From Streptomyces regalis (lineage in GTDB: Bacteria > Actinomycetota > Actinomycetes > Streptomycetales > Streptomycetaceae), in NCBI RefSeq assembly GCF_001509475.1, contig NZ_LLZG01000265.1, positions 1-64,000 of the forward strand: a DNA stretch of 64,000 nucleotides, given 5' to 3'. Positions 27,971 through 35,376 of the stretch are shown here, one piece after another (the stretch's first letter is position 1; every line of letters starts with the position of its first letter). The position numbers and the translations under genes were made by a program. The notes beneath the pieces were generated by a model. The model had not been told where the DNA came from. It did no database searches and was given only the letters and a program-made list of their open reading frames with translations.

Positions 27971-28797
27971 GTGTCGAACCCGAGGATCTGGGCCAGTCAG
28001 GCGATGAACTGGCGGCTCTGCTGAAGGCCGTACGCAAGCGGTCCGGGCTCACCGGAACCCGGATCGCTGCCCGCTGCACCATGTCCCAGTCCAAGATCAG
28101 CCGTATCGAGAACGGCAAGGTCCGCCCGTCCCTGCTGGACGTGGAGCAGTTCCTCCGTGCCTGCGACGCGCCTCCGGCGCTCGTCGCGCAGGTCATGGCG
28201 CTGGCCAGGTTGGCGAACACGGAGTGGCAGGGCGCCCGGGGTATGCGCCGCAAGGGCCTGGACAAGAAGCAGCTTGAGCTCGCCGGCCTCGACGCGTCCT
28301 CGACCGAGTTCCGGTTCTTCCTGCTCTCGATGATCACGGGACTTCTCTCGACTCCCGAGTACATCCGGGCCAGCCTGGCCCACATCCCCGGTGATCATTC
28401 CAAGACGGTTGCCAAGAAGCTGGAGCGGCAACAGGTCCTCTACGACCGCTCGAAGCGGTTCACGTTCCTCCTCACCGAGCAGGCCGTCCGCTGGCCCCTG
28501 GTCGGCCCCGACGCCCTCGCGGTCCAGACCGACCACCTGGCCTCGCTCACGCACCTCCCGAACGTCCGCCTCGGCGTCATCCCCATGACGGCGCCGACCG
28601 GCCCGGCGCCGCTCAACACGTTCACGATCTACGACGACCGCCTAGCCACCGTGGAACTGTCGTCAGGGGTCATGGTCTTCCGCGATCCCCGGGACGTGAT
28701 GGGCCACCTCGAAGAGTTTGGGCACCTGGAGGCGCGGGCCATGTTCGGCCAGGAGGCACGCACCTTCCTGGGGGAGTGTGCTGACGCCCTCCGGTGA
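27967..28797 (+). CDS. XRE-family regulator with DUF5753 domain
   Basis: The 276-residue regulator has an N-terminal helix-turn-helix (about 17-75, RKRSGLTGTRIAARCTMSQ then KISRIENGKVRPS) and a C-terminal DUF5753 domain (about 95-270, with LSTPEYIRA, RQQVLYD-type helix, LPNVRLGVIPM). This two-domain type is highly expanded in Streptomyces and paired with small acidic or DUF6879 partners that may act as antagonists. It probably controls its own operon and perhaps the element. GTG start overlaps the DUF6879 stop. Confidence 0.9.
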   Translation: MSVEPEDLGQSGDELAALLKAVRKRSGLTGTRIAARCTMSQSKISRIENGKVRPSLLDVEQFLRACDAPPALVAQVMALARLANTEWQGARGMRRKGLDKKQLELAGLDASSTEFRFFLLSMITGLLSTPEYIRASLAHIPGDHSKTVAKKLERQQVLYDRSKRFTFLLTEQAVRWPLVGPDALAVQTDHLASLTHLPNVRLGVIPMTAPTGPAPLNTFTIYDDRLATVELSSGVMVFRDPRDVMGHLEEFGHLEARAMFGQEARTFLGECADALR

Positions 28798-28890
28798 TCT
28801 TTAGTCCGGGACGCGCATGATCCGCCTACAGCGCCGCCGGCCCGTGAAGGATTCCGCACTGAACGCCAGGCGACAGCGAAAGGTGCGGAC

Positions 28891-29079
28891 ATGGCCACGG
28901 CACTGGACCGGGTGACGGAGGAGTACGGGACCTACGCCCCGAAGGGCTCGACCTGTCTCGTCTGCAAGCAGGAGATCAAGCGGTCGGAGCGCGTCCGGCG
29001 CGGCTACCTGCGCCCCGAGGGCGAAGGTTCGAACGACATGACAGCGGTCTACCACCACAGCCCGAAGTGCCCGGCCTGA
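28891..29079 (+). CDS. Small protein with CxxC motif
   Basis: The 62-residue protein contains CLVCKQEIKRSERVRRGYLRP and a late HHSPKC, together a possible CxxC...HxxxxC zinc site. AAAGG precedes ATG. The stop TGA overlaps the next gene's ATG (TGATG), so the two are coupled. No family is recognised; genes like these are frequent in Streptomyces integrative elements. Confidence 0.6.
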   Translation: MATALDRVTEEYGTYAPKGSTCLVCKQEIKRSERVRRGYLRPEGEGSNDMTAVYHHSPKCPA

Positions 29080-29282
29080 TGGTCACGCGAAAAGACATCG
29101 GGCACCTCGTCCAGGACGGGCACGGTCGTACCGGAGTACTGACGGACGTGATCCCGGACTATGAGGACGCCGCCAAGATGCCCGCCGATCGCAGGAAGCA
29201 GCGTATGGCGTTCGTACGCCCCAAGGGCGGCGGCGTGGAGTGGCTGGTTCTCCCGAACGACGTCAGCCGCTTACAGCCCTGA
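29079..29282 (+). CDS. Small conserved-looking hypothetical protein
   Basis: This 67-residue protein starts at the ATG overlapping the previous stop. Its sequence, with DIGHLVQDGHGRTGVL, RKQRMAFVRPKGGG and EWLVLPNDV, predicts a small beta-rich domain. An alternative ATG 12 bases upstream is less well placed. Function unknown. It is the last gene of the coupled left-hand block. Confidence 0.55.
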   Translation: MVTRKDIGHLVQDGHGRTGVLTDVIPDYEDAAKMPADRRKQRMAFVRPKGGGVEWLVLPNDVSRLQP

Positions 29283-29455
29283 GACTCCCGCCCCCACCGT
29301 ACGGACACCGACACGCGCGGCGGGGGCGGGGCACCAGCACACCCAAGCGAAGGGACATCTGTGCCGGCCGCTCGTTGCGGCCGTCAGACGGCGTCGTGCA
29401 TCTGCGTACGACAACGGCCCCCGACGTAGAGCCAGGGCTTGCCTGAACTCCTGCT

Positions 29456-30040
29456 TCAGGCGCTCTCTCCGAGGTGCCGGTACAGCGTGGCTCGGGAGAT
29501 CCCGAGGGCCTTGGCGATGGCGCTGACGCTCTCCCCCTTGGCCTGCCTGGCGCGAGCCACGGTGAGTACGTCCTCGTCCACCACAGATGGCCGGCCGCCG
29601 GTCCGGCCTTGTGCCTTGGCCGCGTCCAGTCCGGCCCGCGTGCGCTCCTTGATGAGTGACCGCTCGAACTCCGCCATGGCCGCGATGATCTGGAAGAACA
29701 GGCGGCCGTCGGCCGACGTTGTGTCGACGGCGGAGAGCGCACCGTCGAGCACGCGGAAACCTATGCCGCGCTCGCGCAGGCCGTCGACGATGGACACGAG
29801 GTCGATGAGCGACCGGCCGAGACGGTCCAGCTTCCACACGCACAGGACGTCGCCCGGTCGGGCGTAGTCCAGTGCGGCCGTCAGTTCCGGCCGGTTGGTG
29901 TTCTTGCCGCTGGCCTTGTCCTCGAAGATGCGGGCGCATCCTGCAGCAGTCAGCGCGTTGCGCTGAAGCTGCGCTTCCTGGTCGTCGGTGGAGACGCGAG
30001 CGTACCCGATGAGCTGGCCAGTGATCGTGTTCGTCGTCAC
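29456..30040 (-). CDS. Small serine recombinase (resolvase/invertase family)
   Basis: The 194-residue protein is a Tn3-resolvase or Hin-like recombinase. The catalytic Ser17 lies in YARVSTDDQ and the conserved KLDRLGRS follows. A long helix (FFQIIAAMAEFERSLIKER) leads to a C-terminal HTH (SVSAIAKALGISRATLYRHL). GTG start. Just upstream is a 28-bp inverted repeat and related half-sites that look like its own recombination sites. It could resolve dimers or multimers of the excised element or invert DNA; it is not the integrase. Confidence 0.9.
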   Translation of the reverse strand: MTTNTITGQLIGYARVSTDDQEAQLQRNALTAAGCARIFEDKASGKNTNRPELTAALDYARPGDVLCVWKLDRLGRSLIDLVSIVDGLRERGIGFRVLDGALSAVDTTSADGRLFFQIIAAMAEFERSLIKERTRAGLDAAKAQGRTGGRPSVVDEDVLTVARARQAKGESVSAIAKALGISRATLYRHLGESA

Positions 30041-30045
30041 GACAC

Positions 30046-30173
30046 AGACTGTCTCAGAACTCGTCTCAAAAGATCAAGTTCGAGGTGGAGGTTTCGAGAC
30101 GGGTTTTGAACAGGGCTGCGCCCCCGTGAGGGGGGCTCTGCCTGTCATCTCACAAACCTTGGTTTCTGAGATG
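30046..30173. other. Res-like recombination region for the small serine recombinase
   Basis: At 30146-30173 a 28-bp imperfect palindrome (CATCTCACAAACC-TT-GGTTTCTGAGATG, one mismatch) has the size of a resolvase crossover subsite. Related half-sites with CTCA-AA or its complement occur at about 30051-30074 (GTCTCAGAACTCGTCTCAAA) and 30091-30110 (GTTTCGAGACGGGTTTTGAA). The order and the position next to the recombinase gene resemble a three-subsite res region. Function is inferred. Confidence 0.5.
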
Positions 30174-30304
30174 CTCCTCTGCGGGGGATGGGTGGCGGAC
30201 CGCTCTCGGGACAGGGCTCAGAGTGGGACGAGACCTTTCTCGGTCGAAGCCTGGAAGGGCCGCGCAGAAGCGTCGGTAGGATGTGCCGACTTTGAGGGGT
30301 GTCG

Positions 30305-31399
30305 GTGAAGGGTGTGGGCGTGTTCTGTACCGGATGCGGGCGTGCTGGCATGCCCGATGAAAGCTACTGTGCTCAGTGCGGTAGGCCCTACAACCGCTCG
30401 CGTACGTTTGCCCACTCGCTCTCTGCTAGGCCGATGTCCAAGCTCCGCTTCGCTGCGTCTGGACTGAGTGTCGGCGCCGCAACGTGCGTGATCGTGGCGA
30501 TATGTGCGACGTATTCGTTCGTAGGCGCTGACGCCCACCCCGCCACGCTGCACGACTCGGACGGCACACTGGCATTCAACATCGCCTTCGTCGCTCTTCT
30601 CTCGCTGGCCGGACTCCTGACTCTGCCGCGTACCACCGTCCGCCTCGGGCTGGGTCTGGCTGTTGGTACCGGTTTGGTCCTTCCAGGCTTGTTCGTGGCT
30701 GACATCGTCGGCATGTTCCGTTCCGGCCCGTCTGGCGCCTCGGACTACGTCGCCCCGGGTGTTGGGTTCTACTGGGGCGTCATTTCCGCTGGACTGGCGA
30801 TCGGGGCGGCCGCCTCGGCCGCAGCCACGCTTCGTCGAGGCGCCGACTTCCAGTTCGCCCCGACCCGGGCGAGCGCTCTATGGGCGGCCCTCGGGCTGCT
30901 GTGCGCTGCGGCCTGGCTCGTTGGCACGTGGCTCCCCTGGCAGAAGCAGGAGCTCGCGTTCACGCCGGCCGATGGTACGCCCCAGACGCTCACGTACGGG
31001 CCCTGCTGCTCACTGTCAAACATGCCCGCACAGTGGGCGATACAGGCCGTCGTCGTTGCCGTGCTTATCGTGGTCGCCTGTCTCGTGTCGGCCTGCCTCC
31101 GGTCGGCCGCTATCACTTCGGGAATCCTGCTGGCAGCGTGTGTCTGCTCCGCCAGCAGCGTGCTCTCTGCGCTCTGGAGCAAGCCGTACACCCTGGCGGA
31201 GCTGGCGCCGGGCCTTGAAGTGAGCGAATACCAACTGACCCAGGTGAAGGCGGTCGTCTCGTTGCATCGTCTTCCTGGCGTTTGGATCACTTCCGCTGCA
31301 GCCCTCGGACTGCTCCTCCTCGCGGTGGTCCGAGGGCTCCATGCCGCCGCTACCGCACCGCAGGCCACTCGAAGCGAAGAAGCGACGGCCGAAGCCTGA
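30305..31399 (+). CDS. Zinc-ribbon multi-pass membrane protein
   Basis: This protein of about 364 residues has an N-terminal zinc ribbon (FCTGCGRAGMPDESYCAQCG) and about eight hydrophobic helices between residues 55 and 350, with short loops. A soluble stretch near residue 220 contains FTPADGTPQTLTYGPCC. GTG 30305 is favoured because GAGGGG lies about eight bases upstream; GTG codons at 30299, 30314 and 30320 are also possible. Base composition is slightly less GC-biased than core genes. No transporter or enzyme motif is visible, so function is unknown. Confidence 0.7.
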   Translation: MKGVGVFCTGCGRAGMPDESYCAQCGRPYNRSRTFAHSLSARPMSKLRFAASGLSVGAATCVIVAICATYSFVGADAHPATLHDSDGTLAFNIAFVALLSLAGLLTLPRTTVRLGLGLAVGTGLVLPGLFVADIVGMFRSGPSGASDYVAPGVGFYWGVISAGLAIGAAASAAATLRRGADFQFAPTRASALWAALGLLCAAAWLVGTWLPWQKQELAFTPADGTPQTLTYGPCCSLSNMPAQWAIQAVVVAVLIVVACLVSACLRSAAITSGILLAACVCSASSVLSALWSKPYTLAELAPGLEVSEYQLTQVKAVVSLHRLPGVWITSAAALGLLLLAVVRGLHAAATAPQATRSEEATAEA

Positions 31400-31602
31400 G
31401 CTGGCCAGCGGGGTGGGGTATGACCCCATGCGCTCTCATTGGCGGACCGCCGTGTCTTAGCAGCTCGGATTCTGCCACGGTTCCAAGGCCGTTGGCCGAC
31501 CCCCGGGACGGCTGGCTCACGCAGTTTCCCCAGGTCGCAGGCACATTGCAGCATTGCCCCGTCGATGTCGCCATGAAAACTTCGCCCTCAACTCGACTGC
31601 CC

Positions 31603-31631
31603 TTCGTCAGCATTGAAGCCTGAACTACGCT
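31603..31631 (+). promoter_or_regulatory. Candidate promoter giving a leaderless transcript
   Basis: TTCGTC (31603-31608), 17-bp spacer and TACGCT (31626-31631) would start transcription at about 31638, the ATG of the next gene, which lacks a ribosome-binding site. Confidence 0.4.
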
Positions 31632-31637
31632 GCCGCC

Positions 31638-32576
31638 ATGGCAGACCTGATGCGTCCAGACCCGTCCCTTCCGCGGTTTACAGACGTGTTCCTTCCGGTG
31701 TACGCAGACCAGTTCCTTCTGCACGCCCTCGAAGCGGGCGCTGGCGACCTCGACGAGGTTCTCTCCACTCAGCCGGTAGTGGAAGCGGCAGGTTCGGAAG
31801 CACAGGCCATCGCCGTGGTCTCCGTGCTCCGCGCGAGGGGCTGGATGGTCGCAGAGATCACCTACGCCAGCGGCTTCGTTGAACTCGTTCGCCTGACGCC
31901 CAGCGGGCTCACGGAGGCTCGAAGGCTCAAGGCCGAATCGACCCGACGGAGTTCTCGAAGGTCATACACCCGCATCGCCGTGTTGCGCTGGGTAGACGAC
32001 ACTGCCCCAGCGTCCGGATCTGCCGATCTTCAAACCTTCGTGTTCTCGCCAGCCAGTTGGTTCTGCGGGGGCCAGCTCGCATGGGACGAGATCCACGAAG
32101 CTGTGCAATACCTACGGGAGAAGGGGCTCCTCGAACGGTACGGCGGACGGGAGCTGGCTCTGACACCGATGGGTCAAGACTGTGTTGAGGCAGGTACAAC
32201 TGTGGAGGTATTCATGCAAGGTCAGCAGAACACGGGTCCCACCCAGAACTTCTTCGGCGCCGTTGGAGCGGTGAACAGCACCGTGCACGGAGGGCAGGTC
32301 ATTGCTGGCAACAACGCCACGGTGAACAGCGGTATAGACGGGGCGGCACTGGCCCAACTCATTACCCAGCTTCGAGCCGCCACGTCCGACCTCGACCTCA
32401 CCGCGGAGGAGGTCGAGGCGTACGAAGCGGACATCGTGCGGCTTGGGAGCACCGAGGACCGTGAAGAGCAGCGAGGTATCTGGCAGAGCCGTATCGCGCC
32501 GAGGCTTGGTTCGGGAGTGCAGGCCGGGAGTGCCCTGGCCACGATCATCCAGTTCGGGATGGCTCTCTTCGGGTAA
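31638..32576 (+). CDS. Unrecognised multi-domain element-encoded protein
   Basis: The 312-residue protein has no family I can name with confidence. Residues 1-100 and 105-185 each look like winged-helix folds (VVSVLRARGWMVAEI then RLTPSGLTEARRL; IHEAVQYLREKGLLERYGG then ALTPMG). Residues about 213-245 form an Asn/Gly-rich linker (QNFFGAVGAVNSTVHG, AGNNATVNSG). A helical C-terminal domain (about 248-300) ends in a hydrophobic tail (LATIIQFGMALFG). Asn/Gly linkers before helical, membrane-seeking ends occur in bacterial immunity effectors; that likeness is only suggestive. Probably leaderless. Confidence 0.65.
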   Translation: MADLMRPDPSLPRFTDVFLPVYADQFLLHALEAGAGDLDEVLSTQPVVEAAGSEAQAIAVVSVLRARGWMVAEITYASGFVELVRLTPSGLTEARRLKAESTRRSSRRSYTRIAVLRWVDDTAPASGSADLQTFVFSPASWFCGGQLAWDEIHEAVQYLREKGLLERYGGRELALTPMGQDCVEAGTTVEVFMQGQQNTGPTQNFFGAVGAVNSTVHGGQVIAGNNATVNSGIDGAALAQLITQLRAATSDLDLTAEEVEAYEADIVRLGSTEDREEQRGIWQSRIAPRLGSGVQAGSALATIIQFGMALFG

Positions 32577-32628
32577 GAGCACTGGGTAGACAAGTGGCGA
32601 GGGACTCCACCGGCTCGCTGATGCACTT

Positions 32629-32650
32629 GGGGGGCGCTGCCGCGCCCCTG
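32629..32650 (+). terminator. Terminator after the multi-domain protein gene
   Basis: GGGGCGC (32631-32637) and GCGCCCC (32642-32648) form a hairpin followed by TGCTTTCCTT, in the convergent gap 32577-32809. I see no gene in that gap. Confidence 0.5.
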
Positions 32651-32809
32651 CTTTCCTTGCCGTTGTGGCATCGGCTTCCGTGTCGGCACCAACAGAGGCC
32701 GCCCAGCCACCGGAGGCAAGACAGATAAGAGAAGAGGTGAACGTTTCCCCAGGTCGGAGGTCATGTCGGTACACGCGTGGCGTGTGCGGGCTACACGCAC
32801 AGCGTGTGC

Positions 32810-33160
32810 TCACCGATCCGGGTGAAGGCGACAGGGGACGGGTGCCCCCTTTCCCTTCTGGAACAAGTGGGGAGGCAGGACGAGGCACGCCGCCCCCGAT
32901 CGGGGCGAGACGAGGTCCAGCTTCTTGGCGCGCGCTATCGCGTTGTTCGTGCTCTGATCGGACAGTGGGTTTCCGTCCTTGCTCAGCAGGGAGGCCAGTC
33001 TCCCCGGCCCGAAGCTCGCATGGCCCTGGCGGTCCGCCCATCCGAGTGCGGCGAAGTGCACGCGATACGCGAGCTGGTGCCCGGGATTCTGCGCCATGCG
33101 GCGGTACTCATGCTGAGAGACACCGCCCCAAGGGCGGTTAAAGCCGAAACTGATGGACAC
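32810..33160 (-). CDS. Winged-helix-like protein of mobile elements
   Basis: From GTG 33160 (GGAAGGGGG nine bases upstream) the protein has 116 residues. The segments AYRVHFAALGWADRQGHASF, GRLASLLS, QSTNNAIARAKKLDLV and CLVLPPHLFQ describe a winged-helix DNA-binding fold. It resembles proteins I associate with Streptomyces integrative elements near replication or transfer genes, though none of those are present here. It could control integrase expression. A longer reading to 33238 is open but lacks a ribosome-binding site. Confidence 0.65.
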   Translation of the reverse strand: MSISFGFNRPWGGVSQHEYRRMAQNPGHQLAYRVHFAALGWADRQGHASFGPGRLASLLSKDGNPLSDQSTNNAIARAKKLDLVSPRSGAACLVLPPHLFQKGKGAPVPCRLHPDR

Positions 33161-33305
33161 TGGTCGCACCCCCTTCCTGCGGGGCGTGGCCGCAGTCGTG
33201 CGTCTCTCCCTCGACGAGGGGTGAGGTGCAGACCTCACAGGTCCAGACGACTTCGATCGTGATGTTCAAGGGCTGGCGACTCCTGGCGCTGGCCGAGGGC
33301 AGCAC
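33138..33305 (-). CDS. Short putative zinc-binding protein
   Basis: This short frame encodes about 55 residues from GTG 33305 (GAGG nine bases upstream) or 43 from TTG 33269 (AGGAG ten bases upstream). It includes VVWTCEVCTSPLVEGETHDC followed by GHAP, a CxxC plus CxH arrangement that fits a small zinc knuckle. Its TAA (33138-33140) overlaps the beginning of the winged-helix gene by 23 bases in another frame, so the two may be coupled. Short length keeps this tentative. Confidence 0.35.
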   Translation of the reverse strand: MLPSASARSRQPLNITIEVVWTCEVCTSPLVEGETHDCGHAPQEGGATSVHQFRL

Positions 33306-33569
33306 GGAGCCGCGCCTCAGCGTTGGGTGGAAGTCGCGCAGTACCGTCCTGCGCTTCGGGATGTCCTCGACGTCCCTGCGAGCCCCTCGGGATCGCGGCC
33401 CCTCACGGAGTGGCCAGCTCTACCGCCGCTGAACGGCGGGAGCTACGGTGTCCGCTCCCAGAAGGAGCGGGAGAGTCTTCCTATCCGGAGTCCGGGCCGG
33501 CCGTCAAGCTGGAACACCTCCGGGCCTGGCTGACCGAGCCGCCCGGAGATGCCTGTCCCGGCTCCCTTG
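33306..33569. other. Apparently non-coding gap upstream of the integrase end
   Basis: No supportable gene is seen between the short zinc-motif gene and the integrase stop. A small hairpin CCGCC-GCTGAAC-GGCGG occurs at about 33423-33439. Promoter elements for the two leftward genes presumably lie here. Confidence 0.4.
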
Positions 33570-35144
33570 TCAGAGCCTTGCGGCGAAGTCGTCGCCCTTG
33601 ATGACCAGGCGTTCGCGTACGTCGCGCGGGATCTTGAGCCGCAGGTGTACGGACGGGGCGCGCACCCCCTTGACCTTCGTACGGGTCACCTCGCACATGA
33701 CGCCCACGCGGCGCAGGTCTTCGGCCATGGCCTCCATGCCGCCCGCTTCCCACATCTCCCGGAAGGTCTTGCCGTTGTGCACGAGGACCCAACGGTCTTG
33801 CGTGGTCTCGGGATCGATTGCGCTCAACTCTTCCGTGAGCTTGTCGAGCGTCTTCTCCGCCCGCTCGCGAGTGAACCGCGTCTTCGAGAAGCGGCCTTCT
33901 GGTTCGAGCTCCGCCATGTAGTAGGAGATGGCGTCTTCGAGCCGCTTCACTTCGGCGCGCGCCTCGGCCCCCTTCGCGTACTCCCGGACCTGGACAGGGA
34001 ATTTACCGAGGACGCGGAGCACGTCGCCCACGAGGACGTCGTAGACATCCTGCGGGTTGGGCGCGCCGAGGCCGCCGCCCTTGCACTTGCCGCAGCGCAG
34101 GTAGGTGTAGCTCCGGCCGTTGCTCATGTTCTTTTGCACGGTCATGTTGGTCGAGCAGTCGACACAGATCAGGACTCCCAGGAACTGTGTCACTCCGCCC
34201 GTCTGTCGGGTGGGCTGGTTCTTGCCCCGGCGGTCGAGTGCTGCTTGCAGGGTCTCGAACTCCTCCTCGGTGAAGATCGGAGGGCCGACTCGTATCGGCT
34301 TGCCGTCGTTGCCGAGGACGAGTCTGCTCCGTCGCTTCCCGCCCTGCTTGTTTTCCTCGACCCGGTACCCCATGAGTGCGGGGTTACGAAGGCGGCGGAG
34401 GAGGGTCGACGTGGTGAGTCCTGCCGACATGAGGCCGGAGCGGACGAGACAGAGGGCCATGCGTCGAGCGGAGACGCCCCGGAGCGCCATGCGCCGGGCC
34501 CAGTGCAGTGCCTTGTGTGCGCTCGGCTCGATGGCGAGTGCCGGCTTGCCGTCCACTTTCGTCGTGACGTAACCGTACGTCGGCTTGCCGACGAGCCACG
34601 AATCCTGCGTGCGGGCGTAGTCCCACAGCGACGTGACGCGGGTCGACGTGTTGGCTGCCTCGATCTCCGCGATGCCGCCGATGAGCGTGACCATGATCCG
34701 GCCCACGGTCGTGCTGAGGTCGATCGCGTCGTTCTTCGATACGAGGTTCTTCCCGTACCGCTCGCACCACTCGATCATCGTGGACAGGTCCGTCATGCGA
34801 CGGATGAAGCGGTCGAGCTTCCAGAAGAGCAGAGCGTCGAACTCCGGGGCCCGGTTGTTGAGCCACTCCCCAAGCTTCTTCCGCTTCCACGGCGGAACCT
34901 TCGTCGCCGACACGTTGAGATCGGAGGCGACGCCGACAACGCGGTACCCCTTCTCTCTGGCCAGGAGCCGCAGGTCGAGTTCCTGCCGCACCGGCGATGT
35001 CGTGTCTTCCGTAAGTACGGACAGGCGGACGGAGATGAGCGCGCGCGGGGCGTCCTCGGGGAGCAGGGCCTCCGCCCGCTTCAGATCCTCCAGGAGAGCC
35101 AGGTCTGAGGCGGTCCACTCGCTCTCGATGTCGTACGTCTTCAT
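33570..35144 (-). CDS. int: Large serine integrase of the mobile element
   Basis: This 524-residue serine integrase is of the phage/ICE type. The catalytic Ser is residue 42 in SVRLSVLTEDTTSP, preceded by an unusual N-terminal extension of about 32 residues. Resolvase-fold motifs FWKLDRFIRR and a long helix follow, then the recombinase domain (WARRMALRGVSARRMA, NPALMGYRVE) and a zinc ribbon (CVDCSTNM, then LRCGKC). A coiled coil (EARAEVKRLEDAISYYMAEL) lies near residue 405. Its gene ends far from, and its start lies 45 bases inside, the right attachment site, the usual arrangement. A separate directionality factor would be needed for excision; none is recognisable. Confidence 0.93.
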   Translation of the reverse strand: MKTYDIESEWTASDLALLEDLKRAEALLPEDAPRALISVRLSVLTEDTTSPVRQELDLRLLAREKGYRVVGVASDLNVSATKVPPWKRKKLGEWLNNRAPEFDALLFWKLDRFIRRMTDLSTMIEWCERYGKNLVSKNDAIDLSTTVGRIMVTLIGGIAEIEAANTSTRVTSLWDYARTQDSWLVGKPTYGYVTTKVDGKPALAIEPSAHKALHWARRMALRGVSARRMALCLVRSGLMSAGLTTSTLLRRLRNPALMGYRVEENKQGGKRRSRLVLGNDGKPIRVGPPIFTEEEFETLQAALDRRGKNQPTRQTGGVTQFLGVLICVDCSTNMTVQKNMSNGRSYTYLRCGKCKGGGLGAPNPQDVYDVLVGDVLRVLGKFPVQVREYAKGAEARAEVKRLEDAISYYMAELEPEGRFSKTRFTRERAEKTLDKLTEELSAIDPETTQDRWVLVHNGKTFREMWEAGGMEAMAEDLRRVGVMCEVTRTKVKGVRAPSVHLRLKIPRDVRERLVIKGDDFAARL

Positions 35145-35188
35145 GGTCGCGGAGCGTACAGGCCAGATGTGGAGCTGTCTTCCTATGG

Positions 35189-35256
35189 CCGCAGATGGAC
35201 ACGCACATCCAGATCCGCCCGACCGGCAAGAAGCTGCTGCCTCTGACTGTCAAGAA
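35189..35256 (+). repeat. Right attachment site and displaced native gene end (attR)
   Basis: This imperfect copy of 26849-26916 begins with the shared CCGCAGATGGA. Confidence 0.8.
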
Positions 35257-35290
35257 CGCTGCGCCGGCTCCCAGCGGGCACTCGCATTGA
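35193..35290 (+). pseudogene. Displaced 3' end of the radical SAM gene
   Basis: The frame reads MDTHIQIRPTGKKLL, PLTVKNAAPAP and SGHSH, then stop. It is the original C-terminus cut off by integration, ten residues longer than the end now in use. It has no start or ribosome-binding site, so it should be silent unless the element excises. Confidence 0.85.
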
Positions 35291-35300
35291 GGTGAGTGAG

Positions 35301-35334
35301 TCGTTCCTGTGAGTGCTTCGTTCCTGTGAGTACC
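35301..35334 (+). repeat. 17-bp tandem duplication
   Basis: TCGTTCCTGTGAGTGCT is followed directly by TCGTTCCTGTGAGTACC, just after the displaced gene end and before its terminator. Confidence 0.7.
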
Positions 35335-35335
35335 T

Positions 35336-35366
35336 CTGAGCCCCCTCTTGATTCGAGGGGGCTCAG
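35336..35366. terminator. Bidirectional terminator at the native radical SAM locus end
   Basis: A perfect 12-bp stem, CTGAGCCCCCTC (35336-35347) with GAGGGGGCTCAG (35355-35366), serves the original radical SAM gene from the left and the leftward fructan operon from the right. Confidence 0.85.
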
Positions 35367-35376
35367 TTGTGTCCGG

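Larger units (their letters stand above)
26860..35199. mobile_element. Integrated mobile element, about 8.34 kb, with serine integrase
   Basis: The element lies between the two copies of the radical SAM gene end, offset by 8,340 bases. It carries a large serine integrase at its right end, a small serine recombinase, an XRE-type regulator and about nine small or unrecognised genes. I see no capsid, terminase, replication initiator, relaxase or FtsK-like transfer gene. It is therefore an integrative mobilisable-type element or a decayed prophage or ICE. Streptomyces phage phiJoe is reported to integrate at an attB that mobile elements of varying content occupy in several species, including S. 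coelicolor; I recall SCO2603. This appears to be the same site, but no comparison was run. Confidence 0.85.
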
